From contig WRAY01000006.1 of NCBI GenBank assembly GCA_009779975.1, forward strand, positions 24,125-88,124: a stretch of DNA of 64,000 nt, written 5' to 3'. The position numbers and the translations under genes were made by a program. The notes beneath the pieces were generated by a model. It was not told the origin of the DNA, did not search any database, and was given only the letters and a program-made list of their open reading frames with translations. Positions 25,869 to 39,900 of the stretch are shown piece by piece. This DNA is from Bacillota bacterium. Lineage in GTDB: Bacteria > Bacillota > Clostridia > Christensenellales > Pumilibacteraceae. The stretch's first letter is position 1; the number at the start of each line of letters is the position of its first letter.

Positions 25869-26225
25869 ATGAGAATTAAAAGATCAGTAAACGCACTGAA
25901 AAAGCGTAGAAAAATAATGAAACTTGCCAAAGGATATTTTGGCTCAAAATCTCGCTCATACCGCATCGCTCGTGAGGCGGTTATGAAGTCGCATATGTAT
26001 GCTTTTGTCCACAGACGCCTAAAAAAGCGTGACTTTAGAAAATTGTGGATTGCAAGAATCAACGCAGCAGCAAGACAAAACGGTTTGTCGTATTCAAGAT
26101 TCATGCATGGCTTGAAAGTTGCCGGCATTGACCTGAACAGAAAAATGCTTGCAGAACTGGCAGTAAAAGACGCAAAAGGTTTTACGCAATTGGCAGAGCG
26201 TGCAACTCAAGCAATCGCTAAGTAG
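25869..26225 (+). CDS. rplT: Ribosomal protein bL20
   Basis: 50S assembly protein and presumed autoregulator of this operon. [34 protein letters not shown] and [18 protein letters not shown] are family hallmarks; 118 residues. Ribosome site cggagga. Confidence 0.98.
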   Translation: MRIKRSVNALKKRRKIMKLAKGYFGSKSRSYRIAREAVMKSHMYAFVHRRLKKRDFRKLWIARINAAARQNGLSYSRFMHGLKVAGIDLNRKMLAELAVKDAKGFTQLAERATQAIAK

Positions 26226-26227
26226 AC

Positions 26228-26983
26228 ATGAAGTTAATAACTTCTAAAGACAACGACTTAATTAAACATGTCCGCTCACTCTCAGACAAAAAAACGAGAA
26301 AGGAATTTTTCGAGTTTGTTGTAGAAGGTGCTAGATGGATTTATGACGCACTCAATATTAATAATGTTGAGTGCGTTAGTATCTTGTTGAAAAACTCAAA
26401 AAAGAATGAGTTTTTGTCTCATCTTGAAAAAGTTTTAGATAACTTAACAAAAGTTGTTTTAGTAGATGATAATATTTTTGAAAAATTAGAAACAACTGAA
26501 AATGGACAGGGGATAATTGCGGTATTCAAGCAAAACCTAAAAAATGGAATTCCAAAAGGCAGCAAAATCCTATTCCTAGACCAAGTATCTGACCCGGGTA
26601 ATCTTGGAACAATAATTCGAACAGCATGCGGAGCAGGCTATAATGATATAGTTTTAAATAACTGCACCGACCCATTCAGTCCAAAATCATCAAGGGCAAG
26701 CATGAGTGCATTATTAAAAGTTAGTTTATATGACTCTGGAATTGATATTTTGGACAGATTAAAAGAAACTCATCAAATTATCGCCGCTAGTATTGACGGC
26801 ACAAGTATGTATGAGTTGTCAATTACTGCAAAAAAACTTTGTTTGGTTATTGGGAATGAAGCCCACGGTATTTCACCTCAAATAAAACTGCTTTGTCACG
26901 AATTTATCAGCATACCAACGCAAAACATTGAATCTCTAAACGCCGCTGTCAGTGCAGGAATTTTAATGTATATGCTGAGATAA
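26228..26983 (+). CDS. TrmH/SpoU-family RNA 2'-O-methyltransferase
   Basis: A knotted SPOUT methylase, most similar in layout to 23S rRNA 2'-O-ribose methylases that follow rplT in Firmicutes. An N-terminal substrate-binding domain (1-100, ITSKDNDLIKHVRSL, EFFEFVVEGARWI) is followed by the SPOUT motifs LDQVSDPGNLGTIIRTA, LVIGNEAHGIS and IPTQNIESLNAAVSAGI. At 251 residues it is full length. It begins two bases after the rplT stop. The exact target nucleotide cannot be told from sequence. Confidence 0.92.
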   Translation: MKLITSKDNDLIKHVRSLSDKKTRKEFFEFVVEGARWIYDALNINNVECVSILLKNSKKNEFLSHLEKVLDNLTKVVLVDDNIFEKLETTENGQGIIAVFKQNLKNGIPKGSKILFLDQVSDPGNLGTIIRTACGAGYNDIVLNNCTDPFSPKSSRASMSALLKVSLYDSGIDILDRLKETHQIIAASIDGTSMYELSITAKKLCLVIGNEAHGISPQIKLLCHEFISIPTQNIESLNAAVSAGILMYMLR

Positions 26984-26996
26984 AATTATATTTAGA

Positions 26997-27033
26997 AAAA
27001 AGGACACTCTTCAAAAATGAAAAGTGTCCTTAA
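26997..27033. terminator. Bidirectional terminator between methylase and kinase genes
   Basis: A 9-bp stem AAGGACACT / AGTGTCCTT. Read on the minus strand it is followed by a T-run and terminates the kinase gene; on the plus strand the trailing bases are only moderately T-rich. Confidence 0.75.
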
Positions 27034-27111
27034 CTTTATTATAAAGTATCGTCTAAAAATGCAATTTAATTTCTATCGGCTGTGTCATTAGGAAATTCAT
27101 TTTTTAGAAAT

Positions 27112-27912
27112 TTATCTATAAACTTCGTCTATTATTTCTCCAAAAGTTTTGTATCTGTCGCTTGCGTTATACATCATCATTTTGTCTAATATTTTTTTGT
27201 AGGAAAAATTTGCTATCTTTGTTTCATTTTCAAGCATTCTGTTGATGAGTTCGGCAATACAAAACATATCGGTTTGATGTGTGTATTTTCCGTCATAAAA
27301 TTCATATGGATGGCGCACCATGTTATTGCGGTTGATGACTGCTGCCATGCTGTTTTTACCTTTGGTTTTGGGTTTATCTACAGTGATTTCATTCTGACTG
27401 ATAATTTTCCCCAATCCAAAATCAATGATTTTGACCATACCGTATTTATCTATCAGAATATTATTTTCTCGTATATCACGATGGAGTATCTTGTTTTGCT
27501 CAAGAAAGTCAAAGGCGTCAAGAATTTGCAAAAATATTGCACCCGCTATGCTTCCATCGCCTTTTTCAAGTATTGAAAAGAATTTATCAATAGGCTGTCC
27601 GTTGATATATTCCATTATAATGTGACCTGAGAAAATTTCAGGATAGAGATAATAACTGAAAATGCGAACAAGATTTTTGTGATATAGCCGGTGCATTATT
27701 TTAATTTCTTGGACAAAAGAGTTATAGAATTTTTCTTTGTCCTCATCGTCGTCAGGCTCATACTTTTTTGCAACGAAAAGTTCATCAAGCGTCTCGTCTT
27801 GCAAAAGAACGGTCTTGCCGAAACTTCCGCTTCCAAGATTGTCTTTTACTATTTTATAGTCTTTATATTTGACAAATCTCATTATTTTCTCGTTGTCTTT
27901 CGTCATATGCAT
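27112..27912 (-). CDS. Soluble Ser/Thr protein kinase
   Basis: A Hanks-type kinase of 266 residues with no membrane helix and no PASTA domains, unlike PrkC. The glycine loop is G27SGSFG32, the ATP lysine K49 (VAKKY), the catalytic loop H144RDIRENN, and the metal-binding D164FG. The family's HRDLKxxN lysine is Arg here (HRDIRENN). The C-lobe (HPYEFYDGKYTHQTDMFCIAELINRM) is complete. It is transcribed divergently from the giant surface-protein gene with 77 bases between starts, suggesting a functional link. The start is uncertain; Met1, Met3 or Met11 are possible and none has a good ribosome site. Confidence 0.87.
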   Translation of the reverse strand: MHMTKDNEKIMRFVKYKDYKIVKDNLGSGSFGKTVLLQDETLDELFVAKKYEPDDDEDKEKFYNSFVQEIKIMHRLYHKNLVRIFSYYLYPEIFSGHIIMEYINGQPIDKFFSILEKGDGSIAGAIFLQILDAFDFLEQNKILHRDIRENNILIDKYGMVKIIDFGLGKIISQNEITVDKPKTKGKNSMAAVINRNNMVRHPYEFYDGKYTHQTDMFCIAELINRMLENETKIANFSYKKILDKMMMYNASDRYKTFGEIIDEVYR

Positions 27913-27989
27913 TTAGGAATAGTATGTGCAATATTTTTCAAATATGGATAAAAGCATATAAATAAATATTATAGTGCAAACTATTTAAC

Positions 27990-30900
27990 ATGAGAAAAAG
28001 AAACAGTGATGTTAATATAAACATTAAAAAGAGCAGTTGTAAAATGTTGATAATTGCAATGTTTGCTATCATAATTTTTGCAGTATTGTCAGGCGGATTT
28101 TTGCTTTCAGAAAACAAGCAAACAAGAGTGCAGTCTGTTTCTCCGCTTAGTATGGTGGAAATCATAAATAATGAGTCGGAATTAATCTCATTTGCAACAT
28201 CTGTCGGAGCAGGGGCGCATAGAGAAGGAGTCACAGTCAGGTTATCGCGTGACATGAATATGTATGGACTTAGTTGGACACCTATCGGGCGTCCTTCTCA
28301 GCCTTTTAGAGGAACATTTGATGCAGAGTCATTTGTTATACGCAATCTTCATATCGGGCGTGAGCAGCAAAATATGCTCAATGAGAATAATTTTATTGGA
28401 TTTTTCGGAGGGACTAACGGTGCTGTAATAAGAAATATAACTCTTGAAAATATAAGTTATAATATAACAGGCTCACAAGGCAGTATAGGAACAGCAGCAG
28501 CAAATGCCGGAATAGGTTCGTCTGTTACTATTGGCGGACTTATTGCTCAAAGCACAAATACTATCGTTGAAAATGTTGTTGTCAGCGGTGGAATTATGGC
28601 GTTTGGAGGACAAGGCGGACTTAATCATGTCACAAGCAGCGGGACAGGACGCACAGGCGGTGCGGGAGGAGAAGTGACAGTAGGAGGGCTAATCGGCGCA
28701 AAAACAGGAGGTGCGGTCAGGCGCTCTACTATGTTTGGTGAAATATACGGACACGGAGGACATGGCGGCGGAGGAGGAACAGGTGCGGCATCTTCTGCGG
28801 GCGGACTTGGCGGTAACGGAGGCTCTGTTATATTCGGCGGAATTGCCGGACGGGTCGGCGGCGGCGGAATTATTGAAGAAAGTTATATAAACGCTCATGT
28901 CACAGCCGGAAACGGACGCGGCGGGAATGGAGGAAATGCAGGGTCGACAAGCGGAACGGCAGGCGGTCCCGGAACTGCCGGAAATATTGTTGCCGGCGGA
29001 CTTATCGGACAAGTCGGACCTTTGGCGGCAGACTCAGCAACAGTCAGGCACAGTTTTTTTGCCGGACATCTTGAAATACTCACTCATGCAAACGGACTTA
29101 GACACCCGGGACGCATCAGAGGATCAGGAACTTCACAAACAATAGGCGCTATGAATGCAAGTGAAGGCGGACGAGCGGTTATAACCGGAGGCGGTATTGT
29201 CGGACTCATTACAGGAAATGAAGTGTCTGTTGCAAATTCATACACAGCAGGGAGGATTAGCACTCAGCATGAATACTTTACTGACGGAACAACACCGAAT
29301 GTCCGCTTGGCAGGTGTTGCCGGATTTGTTCAAGGAAACAATCTGTCAATTCAAAATACGGTGTCATTGACTGAGTTTGATGCACAAATTCACTTGCCTT
29401 CACCTATGACTCCGATGCCTAATCCTCCAGTAATTGTTCACAGTCTTACGACTAATCCATTTGCAGTCTATCAAGATGCTACAATTTTGAATTCAAGTGC
29501 TTTTGTTTCTAATGGCAATCAGTTTTTTTCTCTTCAAGGTAATTCGGCAGAAGGACAGGCAGCAAGATTTCCATCAGTTGAGCCAAGTGTTTTTGTTTTT
29601 AACTTGAATCAGCCTCTGCTTGCTCAGTTTGTGTCGGGACCGTTTCCTGCAATTAACTGGGCGCAAATGACAGGAGTTGAAGGTATGGCGAATTGGCTTA
29701 CAGGTCCAAGCGTGCCTTTAGGGCAAAATCAGTGGACATCGCCGGAAGGTATCACAGTCACTCATCTTCCTGTTCTTGTCAATAGAGCGTGGGGCGGACT
29801 TAGATATGACCTTGAAATAAATATTAATAATTTGACAGATCTTATCAACTTCAGAAATCAAGTGAATGGCGGACGGTCTTTTTTAGGATATACTGTGAAA
29901 CTAAACTCAGATATAAACATCGGAACAGTCACAACATGGATTCCGATAGGCAATAACATTGCAAGACCTTTCAGAGGAATATTTGACGGACAAGGAAATG
30001 TCATTAGAAACTTGAGAATGCCTGCGGGCACTTCAAGTATTAATGCGGGATTTTTTGGTGTCACATTCGGGGCAACTATTCGCAATCTCAAACTGGAAGA
30101 CCCCTCAATTAATGTTTCAACAACCATGAATATGACAACGACTATTATCGGAGTTAACACTCCGAGTACAGGCGGAATAGTCGGACTGTCGCTCGGAAGA
30201 CTGAGAATAGACAATACTCATGTTTATGCAACTCCTACTTTTTTGGGAGAGACTTTTCAAATAACAAGTAATTTGACCGGAACAACATCGGGAACAGGAT
30301 TAGTTTTGCCGCTATCTGTTACTAGAACAGGCGGACTTGTCGGAAGCGCATTCGGATTTAATAACCATATAACCCGTTCGTCAAACAATGTTCCGGTGCA
30401 AGGGGCAAGTTTGAGGCGCGGGCACGGCGGACAGGTTGGCGGACTTGTCGGAATTGCTTATCGAATAGTTTTGGAAGAGAACATGTCGCTTGGAACTGTT
30501 CAATCTACTCACACCGCCCAAACGCCTAATGATTGGGCACGAGGCGGCGGATCTGCTGTTGGCGGTATTGTCGGAAATATTCAAAGTTTTTCCATAATAA
30601 GAAACAATTCTTCAGCGAGTTCTGTGCGCGGAATGAATACACTAGGCGGAATTGTCGGCTGGATGGAATCGTGGGCACGCCACAGTATTATCGAAAGAAA
30701 TCTTTTCACCGGCGAAGTAGTTTCAACAATGACAACATCAACAGCAAGTACTACCGAAAATCTTGTTATGGGGGGGATTGTCGGTTCAATGGGAGCGCTT
30801 GATATGACCATAAGATATAATATTATGGCAGGCTCTCGTATTCAGCATATCGGCACTATGAGCGGTTCCGGCACTGCCACAATTCGTGTCATAGGACAAA

Positions 30901-33900
30901 TTTCAACACTCAATCCTAATGCAAGAAGGGTTAATCCTTCACCTGCCGCAGCAACATGGCAGTCAACAATTAACACTGCGGTTAATCTTGTTAACCGTGA
31001 TGCTGTGATTCAAGCGTCAAACAACAACTTTGTAGGAATACCAAATGCTCAACTAAGAGACTTTGGTGAGGGGATAGGAATTGATTCGACTCGTCCGCTT
31101 ATTAGTGAAGGAATGTTTCCGGGAATTTTCTCGAATGTTTCATTGGGTTCACTGGGTGTTAACTGGGACACAACCAACACATGGTTCTTAAATGAAGGCG
31201 AAGCGCCAATATTGCGGCATTTTTTGAATCTTGACATTCCTTTGGGTCAAGCGGGAACTTCACTGGCACCTATAATAATATCAAATTTTAGTGACCTTTC
31301 AACTCTCAGAAACAGGGTCAACTCAGGAACAAATTTTGCAAACATTCATTTCAGAATGACTGCAAATATTGATTTGGGCGGAGTAAATTGGATTCCTATC
31401 GGAATTGCCGGACAAAGTTTTAACGGGATTTTTGACGGAGGCGGATTTGAAATACAAGGACTCTATAATACGAGAACAGGAACAGGGAACTACCGCGGAC
31501 TATTCGGACGGACAATGGGCGGTGCGGTTATTCGCAACATAAGCATAAGGAATCCGAATATTGCGCCGCGTGCCGGTCTCAATGTCGGCGCACTCATCGG
31601 ACATGCACAAGCGACAACAGTTGATAATGTTCATATTCATGGCGGACAAGTTTCAGCAGTTGCGGGAGCGGCCAACACTGCAAATAATGTCGGAGGAATT
31701 GTCGGACAGATTGGCAACGGAAGTTCCATAAGAAACTCATCAACACGAGGAACTATTGTTAAAGGTGAAGTTAATGTCGGAGGAATTGTCGGGCTTAGTG
31801 CGGGAACTGTTGCAAATACCGGCATAACTTTAGCAAACAATTTTTCAACTGGACACATAACAGGACTTAATGCTGTTGGCGGAATTGCAGGAGTTGTCCG
31901 CGGAACAACTTTGACTACCTCATACTCAACCGGCGCAATAAGTGCAACGGGCGGAGTTGTCGGCGGAATTATTGGTCAGGCGGACACTCAATCTTCAAGA
32001 GTTGAGGACACTCTTTCAATGGGAAGCATAACTGCTTTTGCAAATATCAATGCGGTTGCGACAAGCCCAATGGCAGGCGGAATTATCGGACGAGTTGCAA
32101 TAAACGGAACTATTGTTGTCAATGCAATTGCAACAGGCAACATTGCTGCTCAAAATATCAACACCGCTGCAAATGCAAACAGTGCAGTTGGCGGAATAAT
32201 AGCCCGTGTTGATATCGGAACTGCAGTATCAACTGTGAGAATTGACAATTCAGTTGTTCTCTCACGGCGTATTTTTGGATATTCAGTGACACCGGCAACT
32301 CGAATATCGTCAATATTCGGAAATTCCGATACCAACAACGGAAGACCGTTGGGTGACGGAAATAGGATAAGAGCAGGTATTGAACTTTCAATTTCAGGAA
32401 GGGAAATGGCAGACACTCTTATCTATAACTCAAACTTTGACATGACAACAGTTGCACACTATGCGGGTGCAGGTTTCGGCATAGGAACTCCGGCAGCGAC
32501 AGGTACAAGATGGGTTTTGGACACCGGAGCAAACAGGGGAGTTCCGTATATCCGTGCATTGCCTATTCCTGTTTTCACTAAAGGTGACGCATCAAATCCT
32601 CACTTGATTTCTAATGTTGATGAATTGAGAGATTTGGCAAACAAAGTCAACAACGGAGAGAGCAGATTTTTAGGGCAGTTTATTCATTTGACACAGGATT
32701 TGGATGTGGGAGAATGGGGTAATCCGATAGGAACTAGTCTTGCAGCAAGTTTTGGCGGAACATTTAATGGTCAGGGCAATACAATTAAAGGATTAACAAC
32801 ACCGTTTAATCGTCAAAACGGAACATATGGACTATTTGGCTATGTTGCGGGCGGAACAATTGAAAACTTGATACTAACGAGAGTCAATATCCACATAACC
32901 GGTCTTGCCGCGAACGCTAATAATGTCGGATCGTTGATAGGTCACGCAGACGGCGGAGTAAGGGTCAGCAATGTTGCGGTGAAAGATTCAATACAAGTAA
33001 GAAGCGGAGGCAGCGGCGCAATAACGGGTGCGCAAAATATCGGCGGTTTAATAGGAAATATAACGAGCCGCAATAACTTTGTTGATCGTTCCTTTTCTAC
33101 TGTTAATGTCAACGGAGGAAACAATGTCGGCGGTTCAATCGGAACAATGGCTGGCACAACGGTCACACGCTCATATGCAAGCGGAAATGTCGGCGCTCAT
33201 TCTAATGCTGCAGTCGGTGCCGCCGGAGGACTAGTCGGTTTTATGGAAGTTTTTGAAAGCAGCGTTGAAAATTGCTTCTCAACTTCAAATGTAACAAATA
33301 TCAGAAATGCAAATAATGCTTTTTCATTTGCCGGCGGACTTATTGGAGATGTGACAGCGGCAAACAGCACAATCAGAAATTCTTATGCAAGCGGAAATGT
33401 TGCCGCAACAACATTAGGAACAGGAACTCTTGCAACGCTTCATGGTTCATATTCAGGCGGACTTGTTGGAAGATTTAATGCAGGTGCAGGCGGGTTAATT
33501 GAAGATAGTGCAGCATTTAATCAGATATTGAGTTCTAACACAAGAAATGCGGCAAACACTGCAGATGTTAATATTGTCAGACTGCATGCGCCGATTGCCG
33601 GAACAACAGTTGCGGCGGCAACTCGTTCAACTGTTGAAAATGTTCGCTTTTATGATGCAGTGCGTTCAGCAAATAACCTCACAGGAAACGCAGCATCGCT
33701 CACAGCAATCGGAGGAACTCCTGCCTTCGCGGTTGAGAATAGAGATGAGTTTTTTCCCAATAATTTTTTTGATTCACTCTATATAGAAGACCTTGGTTTT
33801 TCTAATGCATTTTGGGGAATAAGGCGTTCTCAAAACAATGGTTCACCATACTTGAGAGGTCTTTTCATCGATATTTCGCCTTTAACACGGTTAATAAATA

Positions 33901-36900
33901 ATACAATAAGTCTTTGGCATATCCGCACAAATTGGACTGAGCAAACCTATGGTGCGCTAACAGACGCTTTGCGTGACGCCATAACTGTTCAAAATAACAC
34001 TAACAGAACTCTTGACGATATTGACGAGGCGTATTTAGCAATACTTGACGCAGTTAATGCGTTGCGTGGGGACAGAAGCGAATTGGGCGATGTTATCATG
34101 TTTGTCAGAGAGTTTTACTTTGATTGGGCACACTCTTTTTTAACGGCGAGAGATATGCCTAATTCTCAGCAAGATATTGAACTGCTTTTAAACAATTTAT
34201 TCTTAAATTGGGGTAATGTCAGTATTGCATATAATTTGGCAAACAGCATAAACGATAATGATTCAAACCGCTACACTCAAGTTCAAATCAACAATGCACA
34301 TTCAGCCCTGCTCAGTGCAATATTACCGGCTAATTTAATAATAAATCGTGCGGAACTAACCTCTCTGATTGCACTGGCAGAAGCAAGTAACGGAATAGAG
34401 TTTAGTGAAACTACTATAGAGGTGTTGGAAACTGCGTTGCTTAGAGCGCGTGCGGCAATGATGCAAAATGAAATTGTTGTGAGCGGAGCATCTCGTCCGA
34501 TATCAGCAGGAAGAGAGGTTCTTGCAGCAACGATTACATTGAGAGAGGCTATCAGTGCCCTTGAATTTGACTTCACATTAAGCGGATTTGACACGCTTAT
34601 CCAAGTTGCAAATGACATTGCGGCTATTAGAGCGAATCAAACAAACAGATTCGGAGTGCCGACCGGAACGACAATAGGTTCACCGATTTTTGATACATCA
34701 GCATTTTTAGTCAACAATGTTTTGCCGCTTGCAACAGGTTTTAGAGAAACTCATGAAGACTCAATTGAAGGCTCACCTGTTTCAGCAGTTTTGTTAAAAC
34801 GCGCAATAATGAGTGAATTAACAACTGCAATACAAGCGGTTCAATTTAACATGACTGCACTTAATGACCTTGTTGTTCTTTTGAGTGTTCAGCGTATTAG
34901 TTATTCTCCGTTCCAAGCAGCATTAACTGAAGGCTTTAATATGCTTGCGCAAAACTTTTTGCCGAATTCAGAGGGGCGTATTCAAGACACACTAAATCCT
35001 CTTCAATCAATGAGCGTTAATCAATTTAACGCTAGATACGAGAGTGCAATAGAAAATATTATCGAAGAACTTTTTAACTGCCTTATTGCATTGAGGACTG
35101 AGTCTCAGCATGAGGCAGACACTTATCCGGACATGTATCCGGCAGCGCCGCTTCCCGGACATCCGGATTATTTCTTCAATCTGCGTGCAGGAATTATGAA
35201 TGCAAACAGAGTGATAGGGGACAATTCGAGAAATGCAGAGGAACTTTTAAATGCAATTAATTGGCTTCGCCATAACAAATTCAGTCTAAGCACTTTCAGG
35301 CAGTTGTTAGAACAAGCGCGTTTTTTAATAAATGAGGAACATTTTGGCGGAGCATATTTCGCAATAGGGTTCGGAGAATTATTAACCGCAGAATCACTTG
35401 CATCAATACGCTATGATTCATTCGTTGCACCGGATGCAGTATTTACTCCTTTGCAAGTCAGAGATGCAATTGAAGATTTAAGAGATGCACTTGACGGACT
35501 TATCATTAATATCTCGCGTTTTCATGGGACAGGCGGATACTTTTTGCGCGCACAAGTCTATGCAACACCTTTTGGCGGCTTCACCATTCCGACGCAAATA
35601 GCAATGTTTAATTTCCTTGTAAATGCAACTAATTTGGGTCTCGCAAACGCTAATCAAGCCCACTTTAATCAACTGGCTGCCGGCGTGGCGGCTAATGAGA
35701 CAGTTGAAGAGATAAACCGTTTAAGTCGGACAACTTATCGTGATGCGTTTATTTCTCAGATTCAAGCGTTTAGAATTGCATTTGAGTCAAGGATATATGA
35801 GCGCGAAAACTTGGCACAAGCAATAAATAATGTTGAATCTCACAAAGCATATCGCAACTCAAATCAACCGTTCAGAATGGGGCATGCGCCGTTTGTTTTT
35901 GATGACGGGGCATGGTATGACTACAACTCAAACCGTGTGAATGCCGATGGTATTTTAGTTAATGCTGACGGCTCGGTCAGAGAATTTTTAACCTATACGA
36001 GTGCAAGTTGGAATGATGTGCGCAATGAGGTCAATGCTGCAAGGATAGTCTATTTTGATATTCGTGCAACACGAACACAAATTGATGAAGCAGCACAAAA
36101 TGTGTTAGATGCCATGAATGTGCTCACAACTAATACGACCAGAGTTGAAGAACTTTTAGATATTGCTGAAAATATTATCTACAACCCAGGACTATTTGTT
36201 CCTTCAACTATTGAATCATTGAAAGAAATAGTTGATGAAATTAGTTATGAATTAGGAAATAAGCGTAGTTTTGAAGAGTGGCAATACGATTTTGAAAGAT
36301 TGCAATATGCAATCAATAATGTTCAAATTAATGTTGCCGCACTGCAAGCATTGATTGATGAGGCACAGGCATTATTGCCATATTACTATAGATACACTCC
36401 TTTAAGTTGGAACACATTTACCTCAATGTTCACTCATGTGTCGGCAACATTCAACGATATAGTTGACTCATCCGTTGGATTTGATGCGGCAACTGTGACA
36501 AGTTTGTTCAATATGCTGAGGGCTTCAATGAATGCGCTTAGAGCGGATGTAAGTTTGCTTGTATCTCGCTATGAATTCGCCCGCTCACTAAATCCGATTT
36601 TCATGACAATGGCGAGTGCATCTGCGCTAAATGATGTTCTAATAGAAGTTGCACAAGTTATATCAAACCAAAACACTTCATTCACCGAGGTGAATGAAGT
36701 GCTTGAGGAGTTGAATTATGTGCTGGATAATATTGCAGTCAACCGCACTCAACTTCGTTTGACAATCGAAAACGCAAAGATTCAATTAGAAAGATTTTTT
36801 ACCACAACTTCTATAAATAACCTTACAGCAGCGATTGATGCGGCGGAATTAGTCTATGACGAATTGCTTGCGGGTTATGAAGGAGTTCAAGCGCTTATGG

Positions 36901-39900
36901 CGTCAAACTCTGCAATACTAAACGCTGTTTCTTCTTTGATAGTCGACAATACGGCACTTTCAAGCGTAATTTTCCTTGCAAGACAATATCTTTATGAAAT
37001 AGTTGAAGGAAGGCGCACCTATGAATATTATGTCGGAGCAACTCTTAATGCGCTTAATGAGGCGTTGAATAACGGAGAGAGATTGCTTAACCAATCAATA
37101 ATTACAATTGATGAATTAACTCATGCAATAAACAGTATTAATACCGCATTTAGCGGGCTCAGGGTCGACACAACAAGATTAGTTGTTTTGCTTTCACAAG
37201 CACAATGGTTTGAGGATAATATGCATTTATTTGTTGTATTTCCGCCGCAATTTTGGACGCTTCAATATGAAACTCAAAACATGATTGATGGAAATCCGGC
37301 GATTCGGGATTACCTAGAACTTTATGAAGATTTCAGATATTTTCTTGGAAACCTTGAGTTTAATAGCAGTGCGCTCAATGCCCTAATTCTTCAAGCCCAA
37401 GAAATACTCGAAACTCGTCGTGATAACTATTCGGGAAGAAGTATAACAAATCTTGAATATTGGCTGGAAAAAGGGCTTGATTTTTCCGGCGGGGACCCGG
37501 CAGAAATAACAAGCGGACTGGCAAACGCAATCATCAATCTTGTTGATGTTCGTGAACTAAGAGAAGCGTATTCGTTTGCAAGAGATTTTTCTAATTTGCA
37601 TATAGGTGACTTTGAGGCAGATATCGGCTCATATACTATCGGAACATTTAACAGACTGCTTCGTGCTATTAATGAAACAAACTATGAATTGAATTACGGA
37701 GAACTAAGTGCGACAACAGTTGCAAGGCTTATTGCTGAATTAGATTTTGAAAGATATCTTGTTTATGTCGGCAACTTAAGAGAGGCGTTGGAAATAGCAA
37801 TCGAATACGATGATCTTGACCGTTTCACAGCAGATACGATTTATGTTTTGATTGGGGCTATTAATCACGCTCAAAATATTTTATTATCCGAATATCCGTC
37901 TGAGACTGCAATAAATCAAGCGATTGAAAACCTAATTCAGGCGATAGAAGGACTTGAAGAAATTGACTATAATTACAGGCTTGAAAACATTCTTCGTGAT
38001 CTTGAGATTTATCCAAGAATTGCGGCAAACTATACAGTTGGCTCATTTATAGTATTTGAGACATATTTTAACAAAGCATATGCTCTTATAAATAATGCAA
38101 GCGGAAACTATGAATTTGATGAAGTCTACACAGGATTAAGGACAGCGATATCAAATCTTATTTATGTCCGTGACCTAATCGACTTAATAAGTGAGGCGGA
38201 AGATATTGATTTAAATAACTATACAACCGCTACTGCGGACGCATTTAGTCAAGTTTTAAGTGCCGCCATTAATGTTGCCGAAAATCTAAATGCAATGCGC
38301 ACGCAAATTGAGCAGGCTATTTATGATTTAATTTATGCACGCGAAAACCTTGTTGAGCGCGGACCCGGTTATGGTGAGCCGGATCCTGTGACATATCGAG
38401 AGCGACTAGAGATTTTCATGAGAACAGTCCAAAATACCAACACTGCTAACTACACATTTGACAGTGCTTATGTGTTTGAAAATGTTCTATATGCAGTTCA
38501 AAATCTCATATATATCGGAGCGGAATATGACTATGAATATGAACAAATATACAATGAATTGCATACTGCTTTTAATGCTCTTGTCTATATTCGTGATCTT
38601 AATTATTTAATCTATGAGGCGAACAATATTGATTACACTCGATATACCGCTGCATCATGGAGTTATTTTTCGAGCGTTGTTGAAAGTATAACAGATAGAT
38701 TGAGTCAAACAGGCGTGACAAGAAGTGAAATTCAAGGAATGATAACTCAAATCAATATTGCACGGGAGGGGCTTGTTGTTTTCACTTATACGCCGGGTGA
38801 CACTTATGAAGAAAGGCTCTATAATTTTGTGAATGCTCTTCCGGTTAGAGACAGAAACAGATTCACTGAAACTTCATTCAGCAATTTTGAATATTATCTG
38901 AATTTGGCAATTGATTTTAATGAAGGGTCTTATTCTGGCTCTCGGACTGCCGAAGAACTCTATCATGCGGTAAGGATTGCGAATGAGATGCTTGTTTATA
39001 TTGGCGATTTAAAAGACCTTGTTGCATATGTTGCGGATTTGAATTATCAGAATTACACAGTCGCATCATTTGAAAAATTCTACAATGAACTGAATAATGC
39101 AAGCAATGTTTTGTCTAATCCTAATGTTCTTCGTTCGCAAGTTATTGAGGCGAGAATAAGTTTGCAAGATGCATTTGATAATCTTGAAGAAAAGAACGGC
39201 AACGGAAATGGTAATGGTAATGGAAATATCTATGATGATTATTATGAGGAACGAATTTATAAATTTATCAATAACCTTCCGCATCGTGACAAAAACAGGT
39301 TCACTGTGAATTCATTTAGTGTTTTTGAGTATTATTTAAATATTGCGAATCAATTCAATTCCAAAATTTATTCAGGTGTAATGACTGCGCAAGAAATTTA
39401 TAGTGCTGTTAGACTTTCAGAAAATAATCTTGTTTATATAGGAGATCTTATTGACTTGATTTTAAGTATCGAAAACATTGACTATAGCAGATACACCGAA
39501 ATATCATTTTCAGCGCTTGTTTTAGAGTTGTATAACGCTGTTTTAATTTTAGAAAATCCTGACGCAGCAAGGGGACAGATAGAGGATGCACTCATAAGGA
39601 TTGAATATGCCTTTAATGCTTTAGAATTAAGAGGTTACAACCCGCCTCCGCCGCCTCCACCGTCCGACACAAACTGGGGGGCAATACTTCTTTGGGGAGG
39701 GGTCGGACTTGGAGTATTGCTGTTAGTGCTTACTCTTCTTATAGTGCTTGTGCTTTTAAGCAAAAAGAAGAAAAGGCTTCAAGCAATTGAACAAAGAAAA
39801 CAGGAAGAATCTGATTTGAAAGCAAAAGCGAAGCAGGCAATAAGCGACGCTTTCACAGCACTCAGTGAAGCAAAAACAAAAATGACTTTCTCAAAAGCAA